Shown: positions 1 to 8,726, numbered from the stretch's first letter. The stretch: 64,000 nt of DNA from G963678095 sp963678095 (GCA_963678095.2 CAXXXP010000001.1:372001-436000); one strand, 5' to 3'. Numbers and translations are program-made. The notes: generated by a model not told the origin, from the sequence alone.

Positions 1-24
1 AACTGTAAATAGGAGGAATGTACA

Positions 25-969
25 ATGAATAAATTAGCATTTGTATTTCCCGGACAGGGTTCCCAGACGGTAGGAATGGGAAAAGAATTTTATGAAACAT
101 ATGATGTAGCGAAAAAACTTTTTCATGTGGCTGATGAAGCACTGGGGTATTCGATCATGGATATGTGCTTCAATGGCCCGGCAGAATCGTTGCAGCTGAC
201 AGCGAATACGCAGCCGGCAATTCTCACGATGAGTGTAATCTGCAATGAGATTTTAAAGGAACACGGTTTGCAGCCGGATATTGTCGGTGGACACAGTCTT
301 GGTGAGTATTCGGCTCTTGTAGCAGCGGGCGTGCTGCGCTTTGAAGATGCAGTTTTGCTCGTGCATAAACGTGGTGCGTTTATGCAGGAAGCTGTTCCGG
401 TCGGGGAAGGCGGAATGGCAGCTGTTATAGGTCTTGACAGAAATGTTATAATAGATATTTGTGAAAAGGTCACGGCAGAGGCGGCACTCGTGCAGGCAGT
501 TAACTTTAATTGTCCGGGACAGGTTGTTATTGCTGGGACTACGGCTGGCGTTACGAAGGCTTCAGAAGAGTTACAGGCCGCTGGTGCAAGAAAATGTGTT
601 ATTTTACCGGTAAGCGCACCGTTCCACAGTGCATTGATGAAGCCGGCAGCCGATAAACTTGCGGCAGAGCTCGACAAAGTTACGATCTCTGATGCTAAGA
701 TTCCGGTTGTGGCTAATGTCAGCGGTACAATTCTGACGAAGGCCGATGAAATCAAGGAAAGTCTTGTTGCGCAGGCAGCCAGCCCGGTTAAATGGGAAGA
801 TTGTGTGGCGACGATGAAAGGCTTTGGTGCTGATACGTATGTCGAAGCCGGTCCGGGAAAAGTTTTAATCGGCTTCAACAAGCGAATTGACAAGGCTTTA
901 CAGAACTTAAACGTCGAAAATCAGGAATCTTTGCAAAAAACGCTTGATTATTTCAAGGAGGTTCGCTAA
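25..969 (+). CDS. fabD: Malonyl-CoA:ACP transacylase FabD
   Basis: Transfers malonyl from CoA to acyl carrier protein, supplying the extender unit for type II fatty acid synthesis in the cytoplasm. The 314 aa length is normal for the family. The N-terminal FPGQGSQ loop and the nucleophile elbow GHSLGEYSAL (serine about residue 91) are clear, and APFHSALM near residue 200 holds the catalytic His. ATG start with AGGAGG at 11-16. It is the first gene seen of an operon fabD-fabG-acpP-FabK-like-fabF-rnc; its own promoter lies outside the window. Very secure. Confidence 0.97.
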   Translation: MNKLAFVFPGQGSQTVGMGKEFYETYDVAKKLFHVADEALGYSIMDMCFNGPAESLQLTANTQPAILTMSVICNEILKEHGLQPDIVGGHSLGEYSALVAAGVLRFEDAVLLVHKRGAFMQEAVPVGEGGMAAVIGLDRNVIIDICEKVTAEAALVQAVNFNCPGQVVIAGTTAGVTKASEELQAAGARKCVILPVSAPFHSALMKPAADKLAAELDKVTISDAKIPVVANVSGTILTKADEIKESLVAQAASPVKWEDCVATMKGFGADTYVEAGPGKVLIGFNKRIDKALQNLNVENQESLQKTLDYFKEVR

Positions 970-970
970 A

Positions 971-1714
971 ATGCTTTTAGACGGAAAGGTTGCGCTTGTA
1001 ACAGGTGCTTCCCGCGGAATCGGTCGTGCCGTTGCAATCGCGCTGGCTAAAGCAGGAGCTCTTGTAGCAGTCAACTATGCGGGAAACGTAAAGGCTGCTG
1101 AAGAAGTACAGCAGATCATCACGCAGGCTGGTGGTAAGGCAATTCTTGTCCAGGGAGATGTTGCTCAGGCTGAAGTTGTTGATGAAATGATGAAAACCGT
1201 GATGGATGAATTCGGGCGGATTGATATCCTTGTCAATAATGCCGGTATTACGCGGGACGGGCTTTTGATGCGAATGAAGGAAAGTGATTGGGATGCGGTC
1301 ATCGACACAAATCTCAAAGGTATTTTCCACTGCACGAAGGCAGCTGCCAAGCATATGATGAAGGCCCGTAGCGGTCGGATTATCAATATGACCTCGGTTG
1401 TCGGATTAATCGGCAACGCAGGCCAGACGAACTACGCTGCAGCTAAGGCTGGTGTGACGGGCTTCTCCAAGTCCGCCGCTAAGGAATTGGCTTCGCGCGG
1501 AATCACAGTAAATATGGTTGCTCCTGGATTTATCGATACGGATATGACGGCGGTTCTGCCGGAAAAAGTTCGTGAAGAGATGGTAAAGGGTATTCCGCTG
1601 GGCCGTATGGGCACTCCGGAAGAAGTGGCTGAGGCTGTGCTGTTCCTGGCTTCTGATCAAGCTTCTTATATTACCGGTCAGATCATCAATCTGGATGGCG
1701 GCATGGTAATGTAA
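971..1714 (+). CDS. fabG: 3-oxoacyl-ACP reductase FabG
   Basis: NADPH-dependent short-chain dehydrogenase that reduces 3-oxoacyl-ACP in the elongation cycle. The 247 aa protein shows the GASRGIGRA dinucleotide-binding motif, NNAG, the active-site Ser in TSVVG, the Tyr-Lys pair in NYAAAKAG, and the C-terminal GG.VM ending typical of FabG. I chose ATG 971 because AAGGAGG at 955-961 sits nine bases upstream and the protein then begins MLLDGKVALVTG as in the family; a longer reading frame from 944 would overlap fabD. The fabD stop is one base upstream, so translation is probably coupled. Confidence 0.97.
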   Translation: MLLDGKVALVTGASRGIGRAVAIALAKAGALVAVNYAGNVKAAEEVQQIITQAGGKAILVQGDVAQAEVVDEMMKTVMDEFGRIDILVNNAGITRDGLLMRMKESDWDAVIDTNLKGIFHCTKAAAKHMMKARSGRIINMTSVVGLIGNAGQTNYAAAKAGVTGFSKSAAKELASRGITVNMVAPGFIDTDMTAVLPEKVREEMVKGIPLGRMGTPEEVAEAVLFLASDQASYITGQIINLDGGMVM

Positions 1715-1749
1715 TTATAGATTGCATGCAATGGGAGGAGGTGAACGGC

Positions 1750-1980
1750 GTGTCGACTTTTGAAAAAGTTAGAGATATCGTAGTAGAACAATTAGGTGTT
1801 GAAGCGGACGATGTAGCAATCGAATCCACTTTCATCGATGATTTAGGTGCAGATTCTCTTGATATTGTTGAATTGATCATGGCATTCGAAGAGGAATTCG
1901 GTCTCGAAATCCCGGACGAAGCTGCTGAAAAAATTAAGACAGTTCAGGATGTTGTATCCTATATAGACCAAAACAAATAA
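1750..1980 (+). CDS. acpP: Acyl carrier protein
   Basis: Small acidic carrier of the growing acyl chain. The 76 aa product has the DSLD motif with Ser36, the 4'-phosphopantetheine attachment site, and the helix II sequence ELIMAFEEEFGLEIPD. I chose GTG 1750 because a strong GGGAGGAGGTGA lies just upstream; an in-frame ATG at 1726 would put the Shine-Dalgarno inside the gene and add eight unusual residues. Same operon as fabG, with a 35-base gap. A hairpin follows the gene. Confidence 0.97.
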   Translation: MSTFEKVRDIVVEQLGVEADDVAIESTFIDDLGADSLDIVELIMAFEEEFGLEIPDEAAEKIKTVQDVVSYIDQNK

Positions 1981-2007
1981 GTTTGAGTGTCTTGCCTTTA
2001 AGAAAGA

Positions 2008-2040
2008 AAAGTCCCGAGAATGTGAATTCCCGGGACTTTC
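2008..2040 (+). terminator. Hairpin after acpP, possible attenuator
   Basis: Arms 2008-2021 and 2026-2039 pair over 14 bases with one mismatch and a 4-base loop. There is no run of T after it (TCTAAAGG follows), so it may be a processing or mRNA-stabilising hairpin that raises acpP relative to the downstream genes rather than a full terminator. Confidence 0.55.
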
Positions 2041-2077
2041 TAAAGGTAACGCATTGAATTGATTGGAGGAGTTATGT

Positions 2078-3028
2078 TTGAAACTTCCAGAACTGAAAAT
2101 TGGCACTAAAATCGCACGTGTACCGATCATTCAAGGCGGCATGGCTATTCGCCTGTCAACAGCCCGCTTGGCTGCTGCAGTAGCGAATGAAGGCGGCATT
2201 GGACTTATTGCTGCTTCCGGCATGACGAACGAAGAATTGCGTTATGAAATCAGATTAGCCCGTTCTTTGACAGCCGGAATTATTGGCATAAATATCATGG
2301 TCGCAGCCAGAAAGTTCAGTGAAATCGTCAAGACGGCGATTGATGAAGGTATCGATTTAGTTGTTGCAGGTGCAGGATTTTCACGTGATATGTTTGGTTT
2401 AGGTAAGGAGTCTGGTACTCCAATCGTACCAATTGTTTCTTCTGTTAAATTAGCGAAAATTTCTCAACGTCTTGGCGCTACGGCGATCATCGTCGAAGGA
2501 AAAGAAGCCGGCGGACATTTGGGAACTGATGTTTCCATCAAGTCTTTGATCCCGGATATCCGGGCGGCGGTCGATCCCAGCATACCGGTTATTGCAGCCG
2601 GCGGCTGCATGAGCGGGCAGGACATTGTTGATCTGATAAAATTGGGAGCAAACGGTGTCCAGATGGGCTCACGTTTTGCTGCTAGCGAAGAATCGAATGC
2701 TGCTCCGGCGTTAAAGGAGTTTTACCTGAAGGCTACACCGGCGGATATTGTTGTGATACATAGTCCTGTCGGACTGCCGGGAAGGGCCGTGCGCAATCCG
2801 TTTGCGGAAAAGATCATGCAGGGTCCGGATAAGGTAAAGCAATGCGATTCCTGCTTAAAAGACTGTAAACGTAATTTCTGTATTATTCGGGCGCTGATCC
2901 GTGCACAACAGGGTGACGTGGAAACCGGTCTCGTATTTACAGGAGAATACATTCACAAGATAAAGGAAATACTGCCTGTAAAGGAAATTTTCTCCCGGCT
3001 GCAGACCGAAATTGCAGCGATAAATTGA
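2078..3028 (+). CDS. FabK-like flavin-dependent enoyl-ACP reductase / nitronate monooxygenase family
   Basis: A 316 aa TIM-barrel flavoprotein of the FabK/2-nitropropane dioxygenase family. Visible features are the N-terminal PIIQGGMAIR flavin loop, EGKEAGGHLG with the family's GGH, AAGGCMSGQD and VQMGSRFAASEES near the FMN phosphate site. Position between acpP and fabF suggests it is the enoyl-ACP reductase of this pathway; no FabI is seen in the window. The C-terminal part carries four clustered cysteines (C256, C259, C263, C268), which classical FabK lacks. I chose TTG 2078 because GGAGGAG at 2065-2071 has ideal spacing. The alternative is a nitronate monooxygenase; the family fit is sure, the substrate is not. 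Confidence 0.85.
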   Translation: MKLPELKIGTKIARVPIIQGGMAIRLSTARLAAAVANEGGIGLIAASGMTNEELRYEIRLARSLTAGIIGINIMVAARKFSEIVKTAIDEGIDLVVAGAGFSRDMFGLGKESGTPIVPIVSSVKLAKISQRLGATAIIVEGKEAGGHLGTDVSIKSLIPDIRAAVDPSIPVIAAGGCMSGQDIVDLIKLGANGVQMGSRFAASEESNAAPALKEFYLKATPADIVVIHSPVGLPGRAVRNPFAEKIMQGPDKVKQCDSCLKDCKRNFCIIRALIRAQQGDVETGLVFTGEYIHKIKEILPVKEIFSRLQTEIAAIN

Positions 3029-3045
3029 TGTGAGGTGATCTAAGT

Positions 3046-4290
3046 TTGAAAAATAGAGTCGTAATTACAGGGATTGGCGCCATTACGCCAATCGGCATTG
3101 GCAAAGATGCATTCTGGCAGGGACTGCTTGCCGGGAAATCCGGGATAACGAAGACGACCCGCTTTGATGCATCGGAATATACGGCGCAGGTTGCGGGTGA
3201 AGTAAAAGATTTTGAGCCGAATGATTTTATCGACAAAAAGGAAGCAAAACGCATGGACCGCAATGCGCAGTTTGCTGTGGCTGCTTCCAAACTTGCGATT
3301 GAGGATGCAAAGCTTGAAATTGCAGAAGAAAATGCGGATCGTGTCGGGGCCTATATCGGTACGGGCATTGGCGGCATTGAAACGCTGCATAAACAGTATG
3401 AAACACTGTTTGACAAAGGTCCGAGCCGTATCAGCCCGTTCTTTGTGCCGATGATGATCGGCAATATGGCAGCAGGACAGGTATCGATTACGTTTGGTCT
3501 GAAAGGACCAAGCAGCTGTATCGTAACGGCTTGTGCATCGGGCACGAACTCCATTGGGGATGCTTTTCGCGTAATTCAGCGTGGCGATGCCGATGTAATG
3601 CTCGCTGGCGGTACGGAAGCCTGTATTTCACCGGCTGCAGTAGCCGGGTTCTGCTCGATGAAAGCCCTGTGCTCGGATTTCAATGAAGAACCGACAAGAG
3701 CTTCGCGCCCGTTTGACAAGAACCGCAGCGGTTTTGTCATGGGAGAAGGTTCTGGAGTGGTTGTTCTTGAAACGCTTGAACATGCAAAGCAGCGTGGGGC
3801 ACATATCTACGCCGAACTCGTCGGCTATGGTTCGAATTCGGATGCCTATCACATCACGTCTCCGTCACCGGGTGGCGCGCAGGCGGCAAAATGCATGCAG
3901 CTCGCACTTAATGATGCGGCAATGAATCCACAGGATATTGATTACATCAATGCACATGGAACATCCACCAACATGAATGATGAAACCGAAACAATGGCCG
4001 TAAAAACGGTATTTGGTGATCATGCTTATAATTTGGCAATGAGTTCCATTAAATCGATGACCGGGCATTTGCTTGGTGCCGCTGGCGGCATCGAATGCAT
4101 TGCTACGGCATTGACGGTTGAACAGGACATAATGCCACCGACGATCAACTATGAAACTCCGGATGAAGGCCTCGACCTCGACTATGTGCCGAATGAAGCC
4201 CGTCAGAAGACAGTAAATGCAGCATTGACAAATTCTCTTGGATTTGGCGGTCACAACGCCTGCCTGATCTTAAGGAAGTATGCTGAATAA
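3046..4290 (+). CDS. fabF: 3-oxoacyl-ACP synthase II FabF
   Basis: Condensing enzyme KAS II, which elongates acyl-ACP with malonyl-ACP. The 414 aa protein has the active Cys163 in TACASGTNS (same number as E. coli FabF), the catalytic histidines in NAHGTSTNMND and KSMTGHLLGAAGG, and the C-terminal NSLGFGGHNACL. It uses a TTG start at 3046 after GAGGTGATC. The stop codon abuts the ATG of rnc, so the two are translated in tandem. No FabH is seen in the window. Confidence 0.97.
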   Translation: MKNRVVITGIGAITPIGIGKDAFWQGLLAGKSGITKTTRFDASEYTAQVAGEVKDFEPNDFIDKKEAKRMDRNAQFAVAASKLAIEDAKLEIAEENADRVGAYIGTGIGGIETLHKQYETLFDKGPSRISPFFVPMMIGNMAAGQVSITFGLKGPSSCIVTACASGTNSIGDAFRVIQRGDADVMLAGGTEACISPAAVAGFCSMKALCSDFNEEPTRASRPFDKNRSGFVMGEGSGVVVLETLEHAKQRGAHIYAELVGYGSNSDAYHITSPSPGGAQAAKCMQLALNDAAMNPQDIDYINAHGTSTNMNDETETMAVKTVFGDHAYNLAMSSIKSMTGHLLGAAGGIECIATALTVEQDIMPPTINYETPDEGLDLDYVPNEARQKTVNAALTNSLGFGGHNACLILRKYAE

Positions 4291-5010
4291 ATGAATACAC
4301 AAGCAGGATTGACGGAAAGACGCCTGCAGTCATTGAAAACCCTGGCCAAACGGCTGGGGGTTTCCTTTAAGGACTGGAGTTTGCTGCATCAGGCGCTTAC
4401 GCATACCTCGTATGCCAATGAAGCCAAAAATCCGGGAATACTTCACAATGAACGCTTGGAATTTCTCGGGGATGCTGTGCTGGAATTGGCAACAAGTACG
4501 TATCTGTATAAAAATTTTTTCGAAATGCCGGAAGGTGAAATGACGAAATCGCGTGCGGCTATTGTTTGTGAGGTCACACTGGCTAAGCGCGCCCGTGAGC
4601 TCGATCTTGGCAAATATCTGTTGTTTGGCAAAGGCGAGCTTGCTACCGGAGGCCGGGAACGGGCGTCTATTTTAGCCGATGCTTTTGAGTCTGTCATTGG
4701 GGCGATTTATCTCGATCAGGGCAGTGAAGTGGCATTTGCTTATGTACTGGAACGCCTGCAGGATGATCTGCGCAATGTCAGAGATGGGCAGATGCTCAAA
4801 GATTACAAGACCTTGTTGCAGGAAGTTGTGCAAAAGCATGCGGATCAGACCATTCACTATGAACTGTTGGCCGAATCCGGCCCGGATCATAGCAAGATTT
4901 TTGAGTTTGCGGTCAAAGTCAATGACGTTGTCTGTGGTATCGGCCAGGGGCGCAGCAAAAAAGAAGCTGAGCAGCATGCGGCGCAGCAGGCTCTTGAAAA
5001 ACGGAAATAA
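4291..5010 (+). CDS. rnc: Ribonuclease III
   Basis: Double-strand-specific endoribonuclease that processes rRNA precursors and regulatory RNAs. The 239 aa protein has the signature HNERLEFLGDAVLEL (about residues 50-64), the metal-binding ADAFESVIGAIYLD, and a C-terminal dsRNA-binding domain (YKTLLQEVVQ to EQHAAQQAL). The ATG directly follows the fabF stop without a good Shine-Dalgarno, suggesting translational coupling. In B. subtilis smc and ftsY follow rnc directly; here they lie about 41 kb downstream. Confidence 0.97.
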   Translation: MNTQAGLTERRLQSLKTLAKRLGVSFKDWSLLHQALTHTSYANEAKNPGILHNERLEFLGDAVLELATSTYLYKNFFEMPEGEMTKSRAAIVCEVTLAKRARELDLGKYLLFGKGELATGGRERASILADAFESVIGAIYLDQGSEVAFAYVLERLQDDLRNVRDGQMLKDYKTLLQEVVQKHADQTIHYELLAESGPDHSKIFEFAVKVNDVVCGIGQGRSKKEAEQHAAQQALEKRK

Positions 5011-5020
5011 ATGAATCAGA

Positions 5021-5055
5021 AGAACTGGGTGGCAGCAGCCATCTGGTTCTTTTTG
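5021..5055 (+). terminator. Terminator after rnc
   Basis: Arms 5021-5032 and 5039-5050 pair over 12 bases including three G-U pairs around a 6-base loop, followed by TTTTTG. It overlaps the ribosome-binding region of the next gene, so it could attenuate entry into the radical SAM gene. Confidence 0.7.
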
Positions 5056-5069
5056 CCGTGGAGGACAAA

Positions 5070-6122
5070 ATGAAAACTTATATTATCCCGTTGTTTATTC
5101 CTCATTTTGGTTGTCCGCACACCTGCGTGTTTTGTAGCCAGCAAAAAATAACCGGCTGTGAGACGAGTGTGACGCCGGCAGAGATAAGAAAGACCATTGA
5201 GGGGCATTTGCAACAAATCACCCGGCCTTATTATATCGAAGCCGCTTTTTATGGGGGGAGTTTTACCGCGCTGACAAGCAGTGTGCAGTGCGAATTGCTG
5301 GCCCCTGCCTATGAGTATATCAAGGCCGGGAAAATAAACGCTCTGCGCATTTCTACGCGGCCGGATGCAATTGATCTGAGCACACTTCGGGTGCTTAAAG
5401 CCTACGGTGTCAAAACCATTGAGCTCGGGGCGCAGTCTTTTGATGATCAGGTCCTGCATCAGTCTGCGCGTGGTCATACGGCCGCAGATATTGAACGGGC
5501 GGCGACCTTGATCCGGCAGGAAGGCTTTACCCTGGGGATTCAGCTGATGCCGGGATTGCCGGGCGATGAGCTGCAGTCTATCCTGCATTCGCTGCAGGAA
5601 ACAATCCGGCTGCAGCCGGATATCGTTCGAATTTATCCCACTGTCGTCATTGGTGGAACTAGTCTGGAAAAACTCTATCGCCAGGGTCGGTATGAGCCAT
5701 TGTCGCTGGCTCAGGCTGTGCGTTATGGGGCCTTGATGAAACTGTATCTTGAGCGCGAGCAGATTCGTGTCATTCGCCTTGGCCTGCAGGCCAGTGAAAC
5801 TCTCGATGACGGCGCCACTGTAATTGCCGGACCCTATCATCCGGCCTTTGGAGAAATGGCAGATGCCTATTTGTTTTATCTGATGGTCGGGCGGATACTC
5901 GATGAAGTAAATGCGGACGGAGAGGTCGTTCGGATTCACCATGCCCCGCGCGATGCTTCACGGGTGCGCGGCAATAAAAACAGCAATAAAGAGCAGTGGC
6001 GGCAGGCATATCAGTTGCGGCAGATTCAATTTATCGCTGACCTTGCGTATGAAGGCAGTGTTGATGTCGAAATTCGCGGTCGCCGTTATCGGATGAATTA
6101 TTCCCTGCTGAAATGCATTTAA
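5070..6122 (+). CDS. Radical SAM protein, Elp3/HemN-like
   Basis: A 350 aa radical S-adenosylmethionine enzyme. The N-terminus has the cluster motif C-x3-C-x2-C (CPHTCVFC, residues 15-22), followed by AAFYGGSFTAL (the GGE-like SAM-binding segment) and IELGAQSFDDQVL, as in Elp3-type proteins. It lacks a recognisable acetyltransferase domain, so full Elp3 function is unlikely. ATG 5070 was chosen over GTG 5058 because GGAGG at 5060-5064 precedes it. It sits directly downstream of rnc, separated by a hairpin. Function not known to me; a tRNA- or cofactor-modifying role is a guess. Confidence 0.85.
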   Translation: MKTYIIPLFIPHFGCPHTCVFCSQQKITGCETSVTPAEIRKTIEGHLQQITRPYYIEAAFYGGSFTALTSSVQCELLAPAYEYIKAGKINALRISTRPDAIDLSTLRVLKAYGVKTIELGAQSFDDQVLHQSARGHTAADIERAATLIRQEGFTLGIQLMPGLPGDELQSILHSLQETIRLQPDIVRIYPTVVIGGTSLEKLYRQGRYEPLSLAQAVRYGALMKLYLEREQIRVIRLGLQASETLDDGATVIAGPYHPAFGEMADAYLFYLMVGRILDEVNADGEVVRIHHAPRDASRVRGNKNSNKEQWRQAYQLRQIQFIADLAYEGSVDVEIRGRRYRMNYSLLKCI

Positions 6123-6144
6123 TTGCATATATAGGAAAATATGC

Positions 6145-6183
6145 CTGACTGTGCTAAAATAAAAGCACAGTCAGATTTTTTTT
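6145..6183 (+). terminator. Strong terminator after the radical SAM gene
   Basis: Perfect 11-base stem (6145-6155 with 6164-6174), 8-base loop, then A and eight T residues (6176-6183). It ends the fab-rnc-radical SAM block and precedes the MBL gene by 15 bases. Confidence 0.92.
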
Positions 6184-6198
6184 GAAAGCAGTGATAAA

Positions 6199-7005
6199 AT
6201 GAGAGAATTAATTGTACTCGGCACAGGTTCGGCGATGGTTACCCATTGCTTTAATACCTGCTTTGCCCTGCATCTGGATAAGGAATACTTCCTCGTTGAT
6301 GCCGGCGGCGGCAATGGCATTTTGCGTCAGCTGGAGCAGGCGAAAATTGATGCCCGGCAGATCCACCATTTGTTTGTGACGCATGGACATACGGATCATG
6401 TGCTGGGGGTTATTTGGGTCATCCGAAAAATTGCAACTTTGATCAATCAGGGGAAATACGAGGGGATTTTCACAATCTATTGTCATCGTGAATTGATAGA
6501 AACCATCGAGACCATGACCCGGCTGACACTGAAAAAAACGGATGTTGCCCAGCTGGGGCAGAGCATTGTCTTCAAAGAGGTTAAAGATGGCCAGCAATGT
6601 CAGCTGCTCTCACTGAAGCTGACGTTTTTTGATATCCAGTCGACCAAGGCGAAACAGTTTGGTTTTACCGCAAAATTCCCTGAAGGGTTGCTGTTTTCCT
6701 GTCTGGGGGATGAGCCTTTCAATGAGCATTGCCGTGAATATGTAGCTGGCAGCGATTGGCTGTTGTCAGAAGCGTTTTGCCTCTATGCGGATCGTGAAGT
6801 TTTTAAGCCGTATGAAAAACATCACAGTACGGTAAAAGAAGCTGGCGAAATCGCGGCAGCTTTAAACGTTAAAAACCTCGTGCTTTATCATACGGAGGAC
6901 AAGAATATGGCTGGACGCAAGAAAAATTACACGCAGGAATCCAAAGAATATTATAGGGGAAATATCTATGTGCCGGATGACCTGGAGGTCATAAATCTCG
7001 ATTGA
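6199..7005 (+). CDS. MBL-fold hydrolase, RNase Z-like
   Basis: A 268 aa metallo-beta-lactamase-fold protein. The zinc motif HGHTDH (THGHTDHVLG, about residues 61-70) is intact, with a further conserved aspartate near CLGD and a late His in LVLYHTEDKN. The opening ELIVLGTGSAMVTHCFNTCF matches the RNase Z/ElaC branch rather than true beta-lactamases. It is shorter than typical tRNase Z (about 305-320 aa) and I do not see the exosite arm, so tRNA processing is uncertain. Flanked on both sides by terminators, so probably transcribed alone. The Shine-Dalgarno is weak. Confidence 0.8.
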   Translation: MRELIVLGTGSAMVTHCFNTCFALHLDKEYFLVDAGGGNGILRQLEQAKIDARQIHHLFVTHGHTDHVLGVIWVIRKIATLINQGKYEGIFTIYCHRELIETIETMTRLTLKKTDVAQLGQSIVFKEVKDGQQCQLLSLKLTFFDIQSTKAKQFGFTAKFPEGLLFSCLGDEPFNEHCREYVAGSDWLLSEAFCLYADREVFKPYEKHHSTVKEAGEIAAALNVKNLVLYHTEDKNMAGRKKNYTQESKEYYRGNIYVPDDLEVINLD

Positions 7006-7029
7006 TTGTTTGCGGCAGGATAAAGGAGA

Positions 7030-7068
7030 GGCTGCTTAGAAAACGTGTGTTTGTTAAGCAGCCTTTTT
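7030..7068 (+). terminator. Terminator after the MBL gene
   Basis: Perfect 9-base stem GGCTGCTTA / TAAGCAGCC (7030-7038, 7055-7063) followed by five T residues. Confidence 0.88.
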
Positions 7069-7111
7069 ATAAAATGAAAACCCAAAATGCGCATGGCGGG
7101 GAGGGGTTATC

Positions 7112-7924
7112 ATGGAATTAGATGAAATTCGGAAAAGGTGGAAGAGCCGCAACAGGGATGGGCACAAGGCGGCCCAAAATATCTGGGACAGTGTGGCGGA
7201 TTATTATGCGGAGCGCGAGCTGCCACAATGGCAAAATGATGATTTTTTACGCCTGATCGACGATGTTGTATTGTTTTCGCCGGAGATGAAATCGCTTGAT
7301 ATTGGTTGTGGTGCCGGGGATTATTCTATCCGGATCGCATCGAAGGTGAAGCAGGCCTGTGGCACAGATCTTGTTCCGGCGATGATTAAGGCAGCTAGAA
7401 AAAAGGCAGCACTGTATCATGCCGCCAACACCAGCTTTATTTGCGCCGACTGGTCGGTTTTTGATATTGATCAGGCCGGCTGGCGCGGTGCTTATGATCT
7501 CGTGTTTGCGCATATGACCCCCGCTATCGACAGTGCCGCGGCCCTGGAGAAAATGATGGCCTGTTCGCGTCAGTATTGCTTTTTGACCAAGCCGACAAGG
7601 CGCAGTGACTCGGTGCTTGACGCGATCAAGCGGCAGCTCGGCCTGCCGGGGGGAAGCGAATTTGACAAGCATATCGGGGCAGCCTTTGAGCTTATCTGGC
7701 AGATGGGGGCCTGCCCGCAGCTTTCCTATCACCAGGATATATGGCAGTTTGAAAACTCTCTTGAAGAGGCCTGGGCCTGGTATACGGGCAAAATAAAAAC
7801 GCAGCGCCAGATGAGCTCGGCCGAAGAAACGCTAGTTCGGCAATATCTCAAAAAAATAGCCGTTGACGGACGGATACAGGAAGAGACAAAAACAACGATT
7901 GTTACCATGTATTGGCAGGTATAA
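7112..7924 (+). CDS. Class I SAM-dependent methyltransferase
   Basis: A 270 aa protein with a Rossmann methyltransferase core: motif I LDIGCGAGDYSIRIA (about residues 62-76), the acidic motif II end GTDLVPAMI, and a CADWSVFDID motif III region. It resembles small-molecule methyltransferases; the substrate cannot be told. ATG start with GGGGAGGGG upstream. A terminator precedes it. The short membrane-protein gene begins about 100 bases downstream, possibly in the same transcript. Confidence 0.85.
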   Translation: MELDEIRKRWKSRNRDGHKAAQNIWDSVADYYAERELPQWQNDDFLRLIDDVVLFSPEMKSLDIGCGAGDYSIRIASKVKQACGTDLVPAMIKAARKKAALYHAANTSFICADWSVFDIDQAGWRGAYDLVFAHMTPAIDSAAALEKMMACSRQYCFLTKPTRRSDSVLDAIKRQLGLPGGSEFDKHIGAAFELIWQMGACPQLSYHQDIWQFENSLEEAWAWYTGKIKTQRQMSSAEETLVRQYLKKIAVDGRIQEETKTTIVTMYWQV

Positions 7925-8028
7925 GACAGCAAGAGCCGTCTGTGAGGATCAAGCCGTCCATGATAAACGGTTGCGTATGGGTGGCATTGGGTATTTACTT
8001 ATCTTACTTTAAAGAGGGGTTGAAGAAA

Positions 8029-8148
8029 GTGAATGTAAATCTAAATGTAAGCGCAAATAAAAAATGGGTGGGAATCATATCCCTGCTGTTTGTTCTGGTC
8101 ATTGTCCTAGGGGCGACGCTGGCCATCATGCTAAACGGAAAGTCGTAA
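8029..8148 (+). CDS. Small single-span membrane protein
   Basis: A 39 aa peptide with a polar N-terminus, two lysines, one hydrophobic helix (about residues 14-34, WVGIISLLFVLVIVLG and on) and a short C-tail. I take GTG 8029 because GAGGGG at 8014-8019 is nine bases upstream; an in-frame ATG at 7961 would give a longer, less likely version. Layout suggests an inner-membrane microprotein with a cytoplasmic N-terminus. No family recognised; it follows the methyltransferase gene on the same strand. Confidence 0.5.
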   Translation: MNVNLNVSANKKWVGIISLLFVLVIVLGATLAIMLNGKS

Positions 8149-8276
8149 TAAGCATCACAGATAAATACAGGCTGCGATTACAGGGCGAGGAAGAATCTCA
8201 CGGCAGAGTGCTTGCCGTGTGAAAAATAAAATCCCTTGTTAAAATGTCATGAAAATCAAAAAGGAGTTATAATTTT

Positions 8277-8708
8277 ATGAACAGAATCAGCATAATTTGC
8301 CTGGGCGTAAGAGATATGGCGGCATCGGTCCGTTTTTATCGTGAGGGGCTCGGCTTTTTCACTGAGGAAAAGGAATCGTCGCCCAAGGTCATCTTCTTTA
8401 ATACAACTGGGACAAAATTTGAGCTCTATCCGCTCGCCCTTTTAGCCGAGGATATCAATGAAAAGAATCCGCCGCCGATTGCCGGAGGTTTTGCCGGGAT
8501 TACGCTGGCCTATAATGTAAAAAGTGAACAAGAAGTTCACGATATTATGGCCCTTGCCCAAAAAGCCGGGGCTGTTATAGCCAAAAAACCGCAGAAGGTA
8601 TTCTGGGGTGGATACAGCGGCTATTTTATGGATCCTGACGGGTATTATTGGGAAGTAGCCTATAATCCATATTGGTCTTTTGATGAACAGGATATGCTCA
8701 TCTTATAA
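8277..8708 (+). CDS. VOC-family (glyoxalase/bleomycin-resistance fold) protein
   Basis: A 143 aa protein of the vicinal oxygen chelate superfamily, built of two beta-alpha-beta-beta-beta repeats. The repeat starts are MNRISIICLGVRDMAASVRFYREGLG and the second-half FAGITLAYNV; the metal-binding region near the end reads FMDPDGYYWEVAYNP, the usual DPDG.xWE motif. Likely a small-molecule-modifying or binding enzyme; the exact reaction cannot be read. ATG start with AAAAAGGAG upstream. It lies 18 bases before the beta-lactamase gene and is probably co-transcribed with it. Confidence 0.85.
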   Translation: MNRISIICLGVRDMAASVRFYREGLGFFTEEKESSPKVIFFNTTGTKFELYPLALLAEDINEKNPPPIAGGFAGITLAYNVKSEQEVHDIMALAQKAGAVIAKKPQKVFWGGYSGYFMDPDGYYWEVAYNPYWSFDEQDMLIL

Positions 8709-8726
8709 ATCTGATAAAGTAAAGAG

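Noticed and set aside
123..893. Long minus-strand frame opposite fabD
   Set aside because: A shadow of fabD caused by codon bias; fabD motifs are complete.
8199..8219. Hairpin CACGGCA / TGCCGTG as a terminator after the microprotein gene
   Set aside because: Only 7 base pairs and followed by A-rich rather than T-rich sequence on the plus strand.
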